This document shows positions 1-6,408 of a stretch of 64,000 nt of DNA, one piece after another. Under the pieces are notes generated by a model that saw only the letters and a list, made by a program, of their open reading frames with translations, was not told the DNA's origin and did no database searches. Origin of the DNA: an archaeon (lineage in GTDB: Archaea; Thermoproteota; Nitrososphaeria; Nitrososphaerales; UBA183); contig JAJYKR010000002.1 in NCBI GenBank assembly GCA_021788415.1, forward strand, positions 124,001-188,000, written 5' to 3'. Numbering within the stretch: position 1 is the stretch's first letter; every line of letters starts with the position of its first letter. The position numbers were made by a program, and so were the translations under genes.

Positions 1-121
1 AGTACCATCACGTGCTTCCTTCCCGAGAGATTGTGCAAGAGCTCCAAGCCGGCGATTGTATGGTCAGAGTTCCTCCCTGACGAGAAGATCACCAGCAACG
101 GATTAGTCAATCCAAGGCACC

Positions 122-481
122 TCAGAAGACGACGCACCTGTCAGCGTCTGCCATGGCCAAGGAGATGCTCCGTCCCTCCGACACCGCCGCGCCCGCCACC
201 AGGTCCTCGGCACGGACGCCTCTCTCAACAGCAGAGCCGCTGTCAACGAGTACCTTGGCGCGACCGCTCGAGACCAACTTTTCCAGCAGGGGGGAGAGTG
301 AGGTCCAACCAGCTTCTTCAGCTTTCTGTCCCGTCTTCGCCATGTAGATCCCGTCGCCTATGAGAACGATCGTCACTTCGTGCCCGTATGAAATCGCTCC
401 GTTTGCCAGCCTGATCGCCTCGGCTGCATGTATCGTGCCGAAGGGAGCCTTGGTTATCGCGATCGCCAGGGATTTGGCCAA
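122..481 (-). CDS. DsrE-like protein lacking the catalytic cysteine
   Basis: A 119-aa protein of the DsrE/DsrF-like (sulfur-relay, TusBCD) fold. It starts MAKSLAIAITKAPFGTIHAAE and has the alternating strand-helix pattern of the family (GHEVTIVLIGDGIYMAK). Where its neighbour at 500-868 has the sequence CGTC followed by AFRG, this protein has DSGSAVERG, so the usual sulfur-carrying Cys is absent. Its only Cys is near the C-terminus. It is the distal gene of a minus-strand pair and begins 18 nt after its neighbour ends. I infer a non-catalytic partner in a hetero-oligomer with the neighbouring DsrE-like subunit. The family assignment is good; the exact substrate (sulfide, polysulfide, other thiol) cannot be told from sequence. 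Confidence 0.8.
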   Translation of the reverse strand: MAKSLAIAITKAPFGTIHAAEAIRLANGAISYGHEVTIVLIGDGIYMAKTGQKAEEAGWTSLSPLLEKLVSSGRAKVLVDSGSAVERGVRAEDLVAGAAVSEGRSISLAMADADRCVVF

Positions 482-499
482 CTCTATTGATGCACTCCC

Positions 500-868
500 C
501 TATGTGAAGGAGACGAACCTGTCCGCATCGTCAATAAGCTTGCACAGGTTGCGCATGCTGCTCGGCTCCGTCCCTTCCATGATCGATTCGTTGCCTATGC
601 CCCTGAAGGCGAGACAGGTGCCACACAGCTGCACCTTCAAACCCTCGCCGATCAGAGTCCGGAAATCGGACTCGGCGTTGGTGATTCCCGTAGCCTTCTG
701 CCCCTTCGTGAAGTTGTGAACGCTGTCGCCGTAAGCGAAGATTGTTACGCGGTGCCCCTTCCTCAAAGCTGCCCCCGCCAGCTTGATCGCGGCCGAGGTG
801 CTCTCCGAGCTGTATGGCGTGGTGAAGAGAAGCATGCCGAGGTGCTTCGACTTTGCGCTCTCACTCAT
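500..868 (-). CDS. DsrE-like sulfur-relay protein (catalytic type)
   Basis: A 122-aa DsrE-family protein. After a Rossmann-like N-terminus (LLFTTPYSSESTSAAIKLA) it carries LCGTCLAFRG, which matches the position of the persulfide-carrying Cys in DsrE/TusD-type proteins. It lies 15 nt downstream of the SQR-like flavoprotein gene and upstream of a Cys-less paralogue, all on the minus strand, so the three genes are probably one transcript. The inferred role is cytoplasmic sulfur transfer, taking sulfane sulfur produced by the flavoprotein. No DsrC or TusA partner was seen next to it; the left edge of the window cuts off what follows. Confidence 0.82.
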   Translation of the reverse strand: MSESAKSKHLGMLLFTTPYSSESTSAAIKLAGAALRKGHRVTIFAYGDSVHNFTKGQKATGITNAESDFRTLIGEGLKVQLCGTCLAFRGIGNESIMEGTEPSSMRNLCKLIDDADRFVSFT

Positions 869-883
869 CTCTACGTTCGCTCC

Positions 884-2038
884 TCAGAACCAGTGTCTCA
901 TCCAGTACTTCTCGAATATGACCTTCTGGGCGTGCCAGACCCGCCCGGGCATGTGAAATTCGATTTCTGGCCTGGGCTCTGAAAGGAAGTTGCCCTTCAC
1001 GAAGGCGCTCTGGCCTCCACCAACTTCGAGGAAGCAGGAGCCCTTCCCGTCCCACGTCGTCGCCTTGCCCCTCCCCGTGATCTTTGTTGCTATGTTCCTT
1101 GCCGCGACCTCCGCCTGGCCGTGAGCAAAGACTCCCGCCTTTGGCAGGAAGGGCACATACCCTGACGGAGTGGGAATCGAAGTCACGTCGCCCACCGCGT
1201 ATACCCCCTCATGGCTGGTCTCCATCGTTCTTGGGTTGACCGGAATCCATCCGGTTTCGTTGGTCAGCCCTGCCTTCACCACAGGTGGAGGAGCTACATG
1301 AGGAGGGACGCAGAAGAGGAGGTCAAAACGCATCGTTTCCCCACCCTCGAAGCTCAAATCGTTCTGCCTAATCTCCTTCAGTCTCAGCTTGGGATGGTAA
1401 TTTATCCCTCTGGATCTGAGCACCTCGAGCACCTTGTTCCCGATATCAGGTCCGACGGCCGGGACCGGACCAGGCTCGGGAGTGAAGAACTCGAACTTCA
1501 ACTTGTCTCGCAACCCTTTCTTCGTGTAGTAGTCTTCAAGGAGGAGCGCGACCTCGTAAGGAGCGGCGGGGCACTTGAAGGGAGTGCGCGAGATGCCGAT
1601 TGCGATCGTCCCGCCCCTGAACTTCTCCACCGCATCCTTGAAGCGCGTCGCAGACTCCAGGTCGTAGATGTGATGCGCGTGTTCCAGGAGCCCCGGTATC
1701 GTATGTGGGGCGTACTCCGCTCCAAGGGATACGACCAGGTAGTCGTAGGAGAATTCGCCGCTCTTCGTCCCCACCGAACGCTTTCCAACATCAATTGAGA
1801 CGATCTCTTCGTTCGCCACCCTGATTCCCTTCCTCCTGAGCACGCTCAGGTCCCTCTGGACCTGTTCAGGCCCCCTCATGCCCAGCATGAGCCAGGGATA
1901 CGACGGCGGGAACTGGAACTTGTCCTTCCTCTCCACGAGCGTCACCTTCGCCCTGTCTCCCAACCTTTCCGCAAGCACGTTCGATGCGACAAGGCCGCCG
2001 ACACCGCCGCCGAGGATGAGAATCTGATTCCCGCTCAT
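884..2038 (-). CDS. Sulfide:quinone oxidoreductase-like FAD flavoprotein
   Basis: A 384-aa protein of the two-dinucleotide-binding flavoprotein superfamily, closest in appearance to sulfide:quinone oxidoreductases and NDH-2. The N-terminal FAD motif is ILGGGVGGLVASN (about residues 7-19). A second FAD contact, GVYAVGDVTS, lies in the C-terminal third. FKCPAAPYE (about residues 155-163) resembles one of the conserved redox Cys regions of SQR, and other Cys occur in LLFCVPP and SCFLEVGGG. SQR normally transfers electrons from sulfide to membrane quinone while building polysulfide on Cys residues. The aromatic, basic C-terminus (KYWMRHWF) could help membrane association. The gene leads a minus-strand operon with two DsrE-like genes. 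An FAD-dependent persulfide or NAD(P)H oxidase activity is the alternative. Confidence 0.8.
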   Translation of the reverse strand: MSGNQILILGGGVGGLVASNVLAERLGDRAKVTLVERKDKFQFPPSYPWLMLGMRGPEQVQRDLSVLRRKGIRVANEEIVSIDVGKRSVGTKSGEFSYDYLVVSLGAEYAPHTIPGLLEHAHHIYDLESATRFKDAVEKFRGGTIAIGISRTPFKCPAAPYEVALLLEDYYTKKGLRDKLKFEFFTPEPGPVPAVGPDIGNKVLEVLRSRGINYHPKLRLKEIRQNDLSFEGGETMRFDLLFCVPPHVAPPPVVKAGLTNETGWIPVNPRTMETSHEGVYAVGDVTSIPTPSGYVPFLPKAGVFAHGQAEVAARNIATKITGRGKATTWDGKGSCFLEVGGGQSAFVKGNFLSEPRPEIEFHMPGRVWHAQKVIFEKYWMRHWF

Positions 2039-2068
2039 TTCGCCTTCTGAGGAAGACGAAAGACTATT

Positions 2069-2086
2069 CGTATATATGCATATCAG
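2069..2086 (-). promoter_or_regulatory. Promoter of the SQR-like operon with ATATGCATAT palindrome
   Basis: About 36-45 nt before the ATG of the flavoprotein gene, the minus strand reads GATATGCATATATACG. It contains an A/T-rich TATA-like stretch and a perfect 10-bp palindrome, ATATGCATAT, at 2074-2083. The octamer ATGCATAT recurs in front of the ArsR gene at 3162-3169. I infer a promoter with an overlapping repressor site. Confidence 0.5.
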
Positions 2087-2212
2087 TCAGGCTTTGCCCT
2101 TCTGATAACTGCCGGCGCAGTGGGAGCAGCAGAAGTGATGCTCCACCCCGTGCATCGCCCTCCTGTAGGTGTTCTCCTCGGTCAGTTCCACCCCACACTC
2201 TTCGCACTTCAA
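2087..2212 (-). CDS. TRASH-like 41-aa Cys-rich protein
   Basis: A short gene starting at TTG (2212) whose first bases overlap the TGA stop of the upstream thioredoxin-like gene as TTGA. The 41-aa product has the spacing C-x2-C near the N-terminus (KCEECG) and HHFCCSHC near the C-terminus, a treble-clef metal-binding layout like TRASH domains, which bind heavy-metal ions or organise metal-responsive proteins. No membrane segment is visible. Tight coupling to two thioredoxin-fold genes suggests the three proteins act together in metal or thiol handling. The overlap and the organised Cys pattern support a real gene despite its size. Confidence 0.7.
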   Translation of the reverse strand: MKCEECGVELTEENTYRRAMHGVEHHFCCSHCAGSYQKGKA

Positions 2213-2460
2213 CCCTTCGTCACCCTCCTGATCGCCTCATTGCGTTCCGGCACCCCGACGAACGCGACGCTCCCATCTATTGTCGCGGTAGGCACGCTCA
2301 GGATGTTGGATTCCGCAACCAGCTTCTCCCCGAGTGGGCTGGCGATGTCAATCTCGTCGTAATGGAAGTCAACCTCCTTCCTCAGATTCCTCCAAAGTTC
2401 TTTGGCGCTCGGGCGGACCGGGCACCATTCCGCTACGACAAGCGCGACCTGGGCCGTCAT
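2209..2460 (-). CDS. Thioredoxin-like small protein with CPVR motif
   Basis: An 83-aa thioredoxin-fold protein, read from the internal ATG at 2460 (MTAQVALVVAEWCPVRPSAK). The start was chosen because it forms an ATGA overlap with the stop of the upstream gene. The redox site is EWCPVRP, so only the first Cys of the usual CxxC is kept. A cis-Pro region is visible (SVPTATIDG). A single-Cys site suggests a monothiol, glutaredoxin-like or persulfide-transfer role rather than a classical disulfide reductase. It is the middle member of an overlapping three-gene set with the TRASH-like gene (downstream) and another thioredoxin-fold gene (upstream). Confidence 0.75.
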   Translation of the reverse strand: MTAQVALVVAEWCPVRPSAKELWRNLRKEVDFHYDEIDIASPLGEKLVAESNILSVPTATIDGSVAFVGVPERNEAIRRVTKG

Positions 2461-2777
2461 GTCGGTTCCCCCTTCAGGGCTCGCCTCAGCACCTCCCTTG
2501 ACGGGGTGCCGAGAATCCTTCCCTCGGCTCTGTAGATCCTGCACCCGAGGCCGAAGTCGCTGGAGCCCCTTGCGGTCTGGTCGACGTCGGCCCCGTCAAC
2601 CCTGACGGTCGGCGAACCCAGGAATGCGAGCTTCTTCGCATCCTCCTCAGACTCGACCCTGATGAGGTCGATGCGGGCGTCGAGGGCCTCCTGCTTCACT
2701 ATCTCCTCCAGATCTTTCAGTGTCGTCTTATAGGTCGGGCAGCCCTCGAAATACAGCAGCTCCACTGTCTTGCTCAT
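2457..2777 (-). CDS. Thioredoxin-fold protein (DUF2703/mercury-resistance-associated type)
   Basis: A 106-aa protein beginning MSKTVELLYFEGCPTYKTTL. The GCPTY site followed by a long helix, then FLGSPTVRVDG with a cis-Pro, is the layout of small thioredoxin-like proteins often found beside mercury or arsenic resistance genes. A second Cys lies in FGLGCRIY. The gene overlaps the next thioredoxin-like gene by ATGA and follows the DUF5320-like gene almost without a gap. Function is inferred from the fold and context only: thiol exchange or binding of soft metals. Confidence 0.72.
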   Translation of the reverse strand: MSKTVELLYFEGCPTYKTTLKDLEEIVKQEALDARIDLIRVESEEDAKKLAFLGSPTVRVDGADVDQTARGSSDFGLGCRIYRAEGRILGTPSREVLRRALKGEPT

Positions 2778-3076
2778 TTCACCACCACGTCTCCCTGAGC
2801 TGCGAGACGCCCTCCATCCACTCGCCCCTGAACTTGTCGTAGTCCTTCAGCGCCTCCTTCCCCTTCGGAGTGATCCTGTACGGCCTCCACGCACCAGTCC
2901 CACTCCTTCTTCTCTTTGAGGGACTGGATCCTCTTCTCCAAGGCGGTTATCGCGGACTCGAGGCCCGCCTTAAAGTCCTCCTGCTCTTCCACCGCTTCAT
3001 CCCTTCTCCTTGTCCAAGAATAGCCAGGCCCGGAGTAGCAACAGCCGCACTGGCCGCCCCACCCGTGTCTCGGCAC
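2774..3076 (-). CDS. DUF5320-like Gly/Cys-rich protein, possibly frameshifted
   Basis: The reading frame from GTG 3076 begins with a Gly/Cys-rich segment (GGQCGCCYSGPGYSW) followed by a predicted coiled coil (ALEKRIQSLKEKKEW). This is the DUF5320 layout found near Fe-S and redox genes. After about residue 60 the open frame turns into low-quality sequence, while another frame continues as WRPYRITPKGKEALKDY and ends at 2779, which looks like a winged-helix tail (compare PadR-type YxLTxxGxxxL). A single-base indel near 2885-2895 would join the two parts. Either the gene is a short DUF5320 protein or it is a frameshifted coiled-coil/wHTH protein. It is the first gene of the minus-strand redox set. 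Confidence 0.55.
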   Translation of the reverse strand: MPRHGWGGQCGCCYSGPGYSWTRRRDEAVEEQEDFKAGLESAITALEKRIQSLKEKKEWDWCVEAVQDHSEGEGGAEGLRQVQGRVDGGRLAAQGDVVVK

Positions 3077-3103
3077 TGCCTTACATCGCCTCTGGCTACA
3101 TCC

Positions 3104-3125
3104 CTCATATCAGAGGTGATATGAG
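3104..3125. promoter_or_regulatory. Perfect 9-bp inverted repeat operator between divergent genes
   Basis: CTCATATCA and TGATATGAG are perfect inverted copies separated by GAGG. The site lies between the GTG start of the minus-strand redox genes (28 nt away) and the TATA-like TTTTTAA (3151-3157) of the ArsR gene. Its size and dyad symmetry fit a dimeric ArsR/SmtB-type winged-helix repressor. A second palindrome, GCATATATGC at 3164-3173, sits just after the ArsR TATA element. Confidence 0.65.
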
Positions 3126-3189
3126 AATTGCTCACCGCAGCCTCGCAAGATTTTTAACCGGATGCATATATGCGAATGTCTACTTGGCT

Positions 3190-3522
3190 ATGCCCGACCG
3201 CATTTCGGAGCTGCATGCGGAACTCTGCAAGACGCTCGGGAGCGCGATCAGGATAAACATCCTGAACGCTCTGAAGGGAGGGGAGAAGTCGGTGGGGGAC
3301 CTCTCCGCCGCTCTCCGCGTCAGGCAGCCCAACATGTCTCAGCACCTTGCCGTCCTCAGGCAAAGAGGCGTGGTGACGACAAGGAAGGATGGGGTCAACA
3401 TCTACTACCGCGTTTCGAATCCAAAGATAATCCAGGCGTGCGAACTGATGAAGCAGGTCCTCGTCGAACAGCTGAAGGAGGGCGAGGAGCTGACGAAGCT
3501 CGTCGGTCCGGCGAGGAGGTGA
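3190..3522 (+). CDS. ArsR/SmtB-family transcriptional regulator
   Basis: A 110-aa winged-helix regulator. LCKTLGSAIRINILNAL, then SVGDLSAALRVRQPNMSQHL (recognition helix) and LRQRGVVTTRKDGVNIYYRV (wing) are the ordered elements of ArsR repressors. The classic ELCVCD metal site is not present, so the signal may be a thiol or a metal bound elsewhere. ATG 3190 was chosen because it lies 33 nt after a TATA-like element; an in-frame ATG at 3121 would sit upstream of that element. It probably controls the divergent redox operon and itself. The next coding frame follows its TGA stop directly in the same frame (see next entry). Confidence 0.88.
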   Translation: MPDRISELHAELCKTLGSAIRINILNALKGGEKSVGDLSAALRVRQPNMSQHLAVLRQRGVVTTRKDGVNIYYRVSNPKIIQACELMKQVLVEQLKEGEELTKLVGPARR

Positions 3523-4122
3523 AGGACGACGGCGACAGAGGAGAAGTGCTGCGCTGCCGACAGGCGCATCCCTGCGTTCGTCACAGACAACCCGGTCCGC
3601 CGCCTTCTCGCGCCCCCGACCAGGCTCGCTTCTAGGTTCCTCTCGGGGGGAGAGGTAGCCGTCGACCTGGGGTGCGGGCCCGGCTTCAATACCCTGGAGA
3701 TGGCGAGGAGAGTGGGGCCGAGCGGAAAGGTCTACGCCGTGGACTTCGACGGCGAGGCTATCCGGAAGCTCAGCCGGAAGGCCGAGAGGCTCGGCCGCTC
3801 CAACATAGAGGCGCACGTTTCATCGGCCGCAGGCATCGGGTTCATACCCAGCTCTTCGGTGGACTTCGTCCTGGCGGGAGGCCTGCTCTGCTGCATGGCC
3901 GACCATGCGGGCGCATTGGGCGAGATAAGGAGGATACTCAAGCCCGGGGGGTCGGCGTACCTGAGCGTAACGAGGACCTTCCTCAGGAAAGGCAGGATGG
4001 GGGTGGACGGAGAGGAGTGGCGCAGGATACTGGCGGGGTTCAGGGTGATCGAGGAAGGCAGCGGGCTGGCGGGGCGGTGGGCGGAGGTAGCCCTCGACGG
4101 CTCAGCCGTCCCGGGAGGCTGA
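3523..4122 (+). CDS. SAM-dependent methyltransferase in frame with ArsR, no usual start codon
   Basis: About 200 codons of class I methyltransferase. The SAM-binding motif VAVDLGCGPGFNTLEM is followed by KVYAVDFD and ILKPGGSAYLSV. The N-terminal part includes EKCCAADRR. The frame is the same as that of ArsR and follows its TGA (3520-3522). No ATG, GTG or TTG occurs before the SAM motif. A GTG at 3519 overlapping the ArsR stop (GTGA) would be the expected start, but it is out of frame by one base. So the gene is either frameshifted in its first 20 codons, starts at a rare codon, or is made by readthrough as an ArsR-methyltransferase fusion; fusions of this kind are known. The substrate is unknown. 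Confidence 0.7.
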   Translation, partial: RTTATEEKCCAADRRIPAFVTDNPVRRLLAPPTRLASRFLSGGEVAVDLGCGPGFNTLEMARRVGPSGKVYAVDFDGEAIRKLSRKAERLGRSNIEAHVSSAAGIGFIPSSSVDFVLAGGLLCCMADHAGALGEIRRILKPGGSAYLSVTRTFLRKGRMGVDGEEWRRILAGFRVIEEGSGLAGRWAEVALDGSAVPGG

Positions 4123-4580
4123 GCGGAGGACTGTCCTCGCCGGACACGGCAGGCGGCACGGGGTTCCTCCCTCTCCGAGCGGGTCTGACTGTGATGCTTG
4201 CGCTGCTCTTCCTCCAGTTTGCGCTGGGCATGTGGGTCAACCTCTACGCTTCGATCCCGCAGCTGGCCCCCGGCTACGGGATGATGGGAATCATGTTCGC
4301 CGTCATGTATTCGGCCAGCGCGCCCGTGCTCATGCTACACATGATGCTCGGATGGCTCATGGCCGCCGGCGCACTCGTGGTGTTCGTGCTTTCTCTCCTC
4401 CACGGCAAGTCGTCTGTGATCGACCTGTCGGCCGTGGGTCTTGTTTCGGTGCTGCTCGCCGGTCTGGGGGGCATGTACTTCTTGTTCTCGGGCGGGAACA
4501 ACGCCTACTCCTATCTCATGGCGCTGGCGTTCGTCTCCGCCTTCTCCGCCTACTTCTCGGCGCTCGCCTACACGGGGTAA
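4119..4580 (+). CDS. Small four-helix membrane protein with likely CTG start
   Basis: The frame encodes about four hydrophobic segments (VMLALLFLQFALGMWV, YGMMGIMFAVMYSA, WLMAAGALVVFVLSLL, AVGLVSVLLAGLGGMYFLF). It looks like an integral membrane protein of a type common in Thaumarchaeota and relatives. The CTG at 4119 overlaps the TGA stop of the methyltransferase as CTGA and is in frame, the same geometry as the ATGA and GTGA overlaps elsewhere in this window. The first ordinary starts, GTG 4191 and ATG 4194, fall inside the first membrane helix. I therefore prefer CTG 4119, giving 153 aa. Function unknown; it may belong to the ArsR-controlled unit. Confidence 0.65.
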   Translation: MSGGLSSPDTAGGTGFLPLRAGLTVMLALLFLQFALGMWVNLYASIPQLAPGYGMMGIMFAVMYSASAPVLMLHMMLGWLMAAGALVVFVLSLLHGKSSVIDLSAVGLVSVLLAGLGGMYFLFSGGNNAYSYLMALAFVSAFSAYFSALAYTG

Positions 4581-4849
4581 GATGATTGGAGGCTTCCTCT
4601 GCCGAGTTCAGGTAGACCGACGCCGCTGCAGTTCCTGCGAAGCAACACCGCCCCCGACGGCGCTGATGCGGCCGAGGCGGCCAGGAAGGCCAATCCTGGC
4701 GTAAGGCCTTGACGCGGACTTCATGGCGACCAGTGGGACCGGATACCAATGGGATATCGTAGCTGCAATGAACGCTTCCGTCAGTCACACCCCAACAAAG
4801 GCGTTCGCAATCCTGATACTGCCAGTAGGGGATTTCTCATGCGGCACGA

Positions 4850-5629
4850 ATGGGTGAAATTGCCAGCAAAGTCTCACACTCCAGTCCCGCGTGTGCGCTC
4901 TGCTCTGGACAAAATTCGGGTGGCCCTTACTGTCAAAACCCGCCAGTGAACTCTATACCGGGCGTGCATTGTTGCTTTAATCCAAATGTCTACCCTCCCT
5001 TGGGCTCCAATCAACCAGGTTGCGTGAACCCCGTCTGCGAGTTCGCCTCTAGGGTCGGGCTACAAGCATGCATAGGCTCGGGGTGTCAAACCGCCGAACT
5101 TTTACAGGCAGGGGCATACAGCAATGCAGGCTGCTTCGTAATCTGTGCCGAATCATGCAGCGTGTCTTGGGAAAATTGCCCAGCGAACAAACCGCAATAC
5201 CGCTCTTGGTCGCCCTCTCCTGGCAACCACATCCTACCCCAAGTTAGCGCTGATTATGGGAACTACTACTACGTCGAGGTACAGGATTCATCGACTGGTC
5301 AAGCGTGCACGTCTGCACCGTCTCCTTGCAGTTGGTCATATGCTCCTTACTGGGGAATTTTCTCCATAGAGTTCCGCTTTGGCTATGATCTTGCCAAGTT
5401 CAGCAATTACTGGTTCCAAGGCGGAATCGGTTCTGGGGGTACAACTACCCCAATCGCAAGATACTTCGGAGATGGTTGGTACGAAGCCCTCACTCCTATG
5501 GTGGACAGCGGCGTCGTCGACATATGTTCTGGAACATGGAGCCCTCCTAGCTGTTCTCCGTACGTTCAAAGTGGATCCACAGGTTACGGGGAGTCTTACA
5601 ACGCGTGGAACAGTAGTCAGAATACCTGA
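4850..5629 (+). CDS. Cys-rich protein, probably extracellular, signal peptide missing
   Basis: A 259-aa frame rich in Cys, Ser, Gly, Tyr and Asn with many Cys pairs (CALCSGQ, VHCCFNP, CVNPVCEF). Such composition is typical of exported archaeal proteins and resembles the secreted proteins at 17.7 and 62.3 kb. No signal peptide or membrane segment is present at this start, and an in-frame TAG lies just upstream, so the true N-terminus may have been lost. Base composition is lower in GC than the flanking genes. No domain was recognised. It may be a fragment of a larger secreted protein. Confidence 0.45.
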   Translation: MGEIASKVSHSSPACALCSGQNSGGPYCQNPPVNSIPGVHCCFNPNVYPPLGSNQPGCVNPVCEFASRVGLQACIGSGCQTAELLQAGAYSNAGCFVICAESCSVSWENCPANKPQYRSWSPSPGNHILPQVSADYGNYYYVEVQDSSTGQACTSAPSPCSWSYAPYWGIFSIEFRFGYDLAKFSNYWFQGGIGSGGTTTPIARYFGDGWYEALTPMVDSGVVDICSGTWSPPSCSPYVQSGSTGYGESYNAWNSSQNT

Positions 5630-5688
5630 GATAGACATAACAGAGGTGGAGTCGTAGTCGCTCGTTATTGTGCAAGCCCGGAATCTAT

Positions 5689-5931
5689 CTAACCAGGTAT
5701 CTGCCCGCTGTGATGAGAAACTTCAACCCTGTTTCGTTCTCTGATTCCAAGTACCCAGCCTACTAAGGCAAACATCAACCAAAGAGTCCCAATCGTGAAC
5801 GGTACGTTGCTCGAGGCGGCTGCTGCGTATGGGCGTGGCAGGGCAATAAGATCAATGTAGATGACAAATTCACTCAACGCAATTATGGAGCACAAGACAG
5901 CACTTCCTAGCCAGAATAAGTTCTTGGTCAT
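5689..5931 (-). CDS. Small two-helix membrane protein
   Basis: An 80-aa frame with two clear hydrophobic helices (LFWLGSAVLCSIIALSEFVI and IGTLWLMFALVGWVLGI) joined by a loop containing ALPRPYAAAASSN, and a short charged tail. ATG 5931 gives MTKNLFW. No family was recognised. It stands alone between a Cys-rich gene and a noncoding stretch. Confidence 0.5.
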   Translation of the reverse strand: MTKNLFWLGSAVLCSIIALSEFVIYIDLIALPRPYAAAASSNVPFTIGTLWLMFALVGWVLGIRERNRVEVSHHSGQIPG

Positions 5932-6408
5932 CGAATTTCTTGCCAGGCTTGACGTAGATAATCGTTATGATGCCTTCGTGCCCACAACACTTGCCAATTG
6001 AGCCCACCGAACCCGTCCCTGCACGTGTACCTATCGTATGGAAACAGATAGACTCTTTGACTCCAATAATTACCTATGCTTGCGTCCGTTAGAGGACACG
6101 GCTCTGATTTCCTCCTCCTCTTCCTAATCTGAACCCGATTCTCTCCCCTACCCCGGCGGAGGAAGATTCCATCAATCTGAGGCAGTATCCCCTGAGGTAC
6201 CCAAGCCCCTACTTTGAGCCTGCCCAGGATGCTCCGCAGACCCGACTCCTCGATCGAGAAAAAGTAGCGTGAGCGACTGGAGCTCCGAGGGTGCCAGGTG
6301 CCAGACACCTTCTAACCCGGACTCCCGAGGCGTTCGCTGCCCCAAAGTGCGGCCTGGGCTGCTGGCGGGAAGGGAGAAACAGCTCCAATAAGTTGTCCGT
6401 GAGACGGC
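5932..6408. other. Stretch without a convincing gene
   Basis: About 480 nt. A minus-strand open frame at 5928-6308 exists but has no recognisable domain and a random-looking N-terminal half. No RNA gene, repeat or strong promoter was seen. It may hold remnants of a lost gene. Confidence 0.5.

Noticed and set aside
1..121. Possible start of another minus-strand gene (ATG at 8..6 preceded by GGAAGGAAG)
   Set aside because: Only two codons lie inside the window, so nothing can be said about a product.
5928..6308. Minus-strand 126-codon frame
   Set aside because: No recognisable domain, mixed composition and no promoter or ribosome site.
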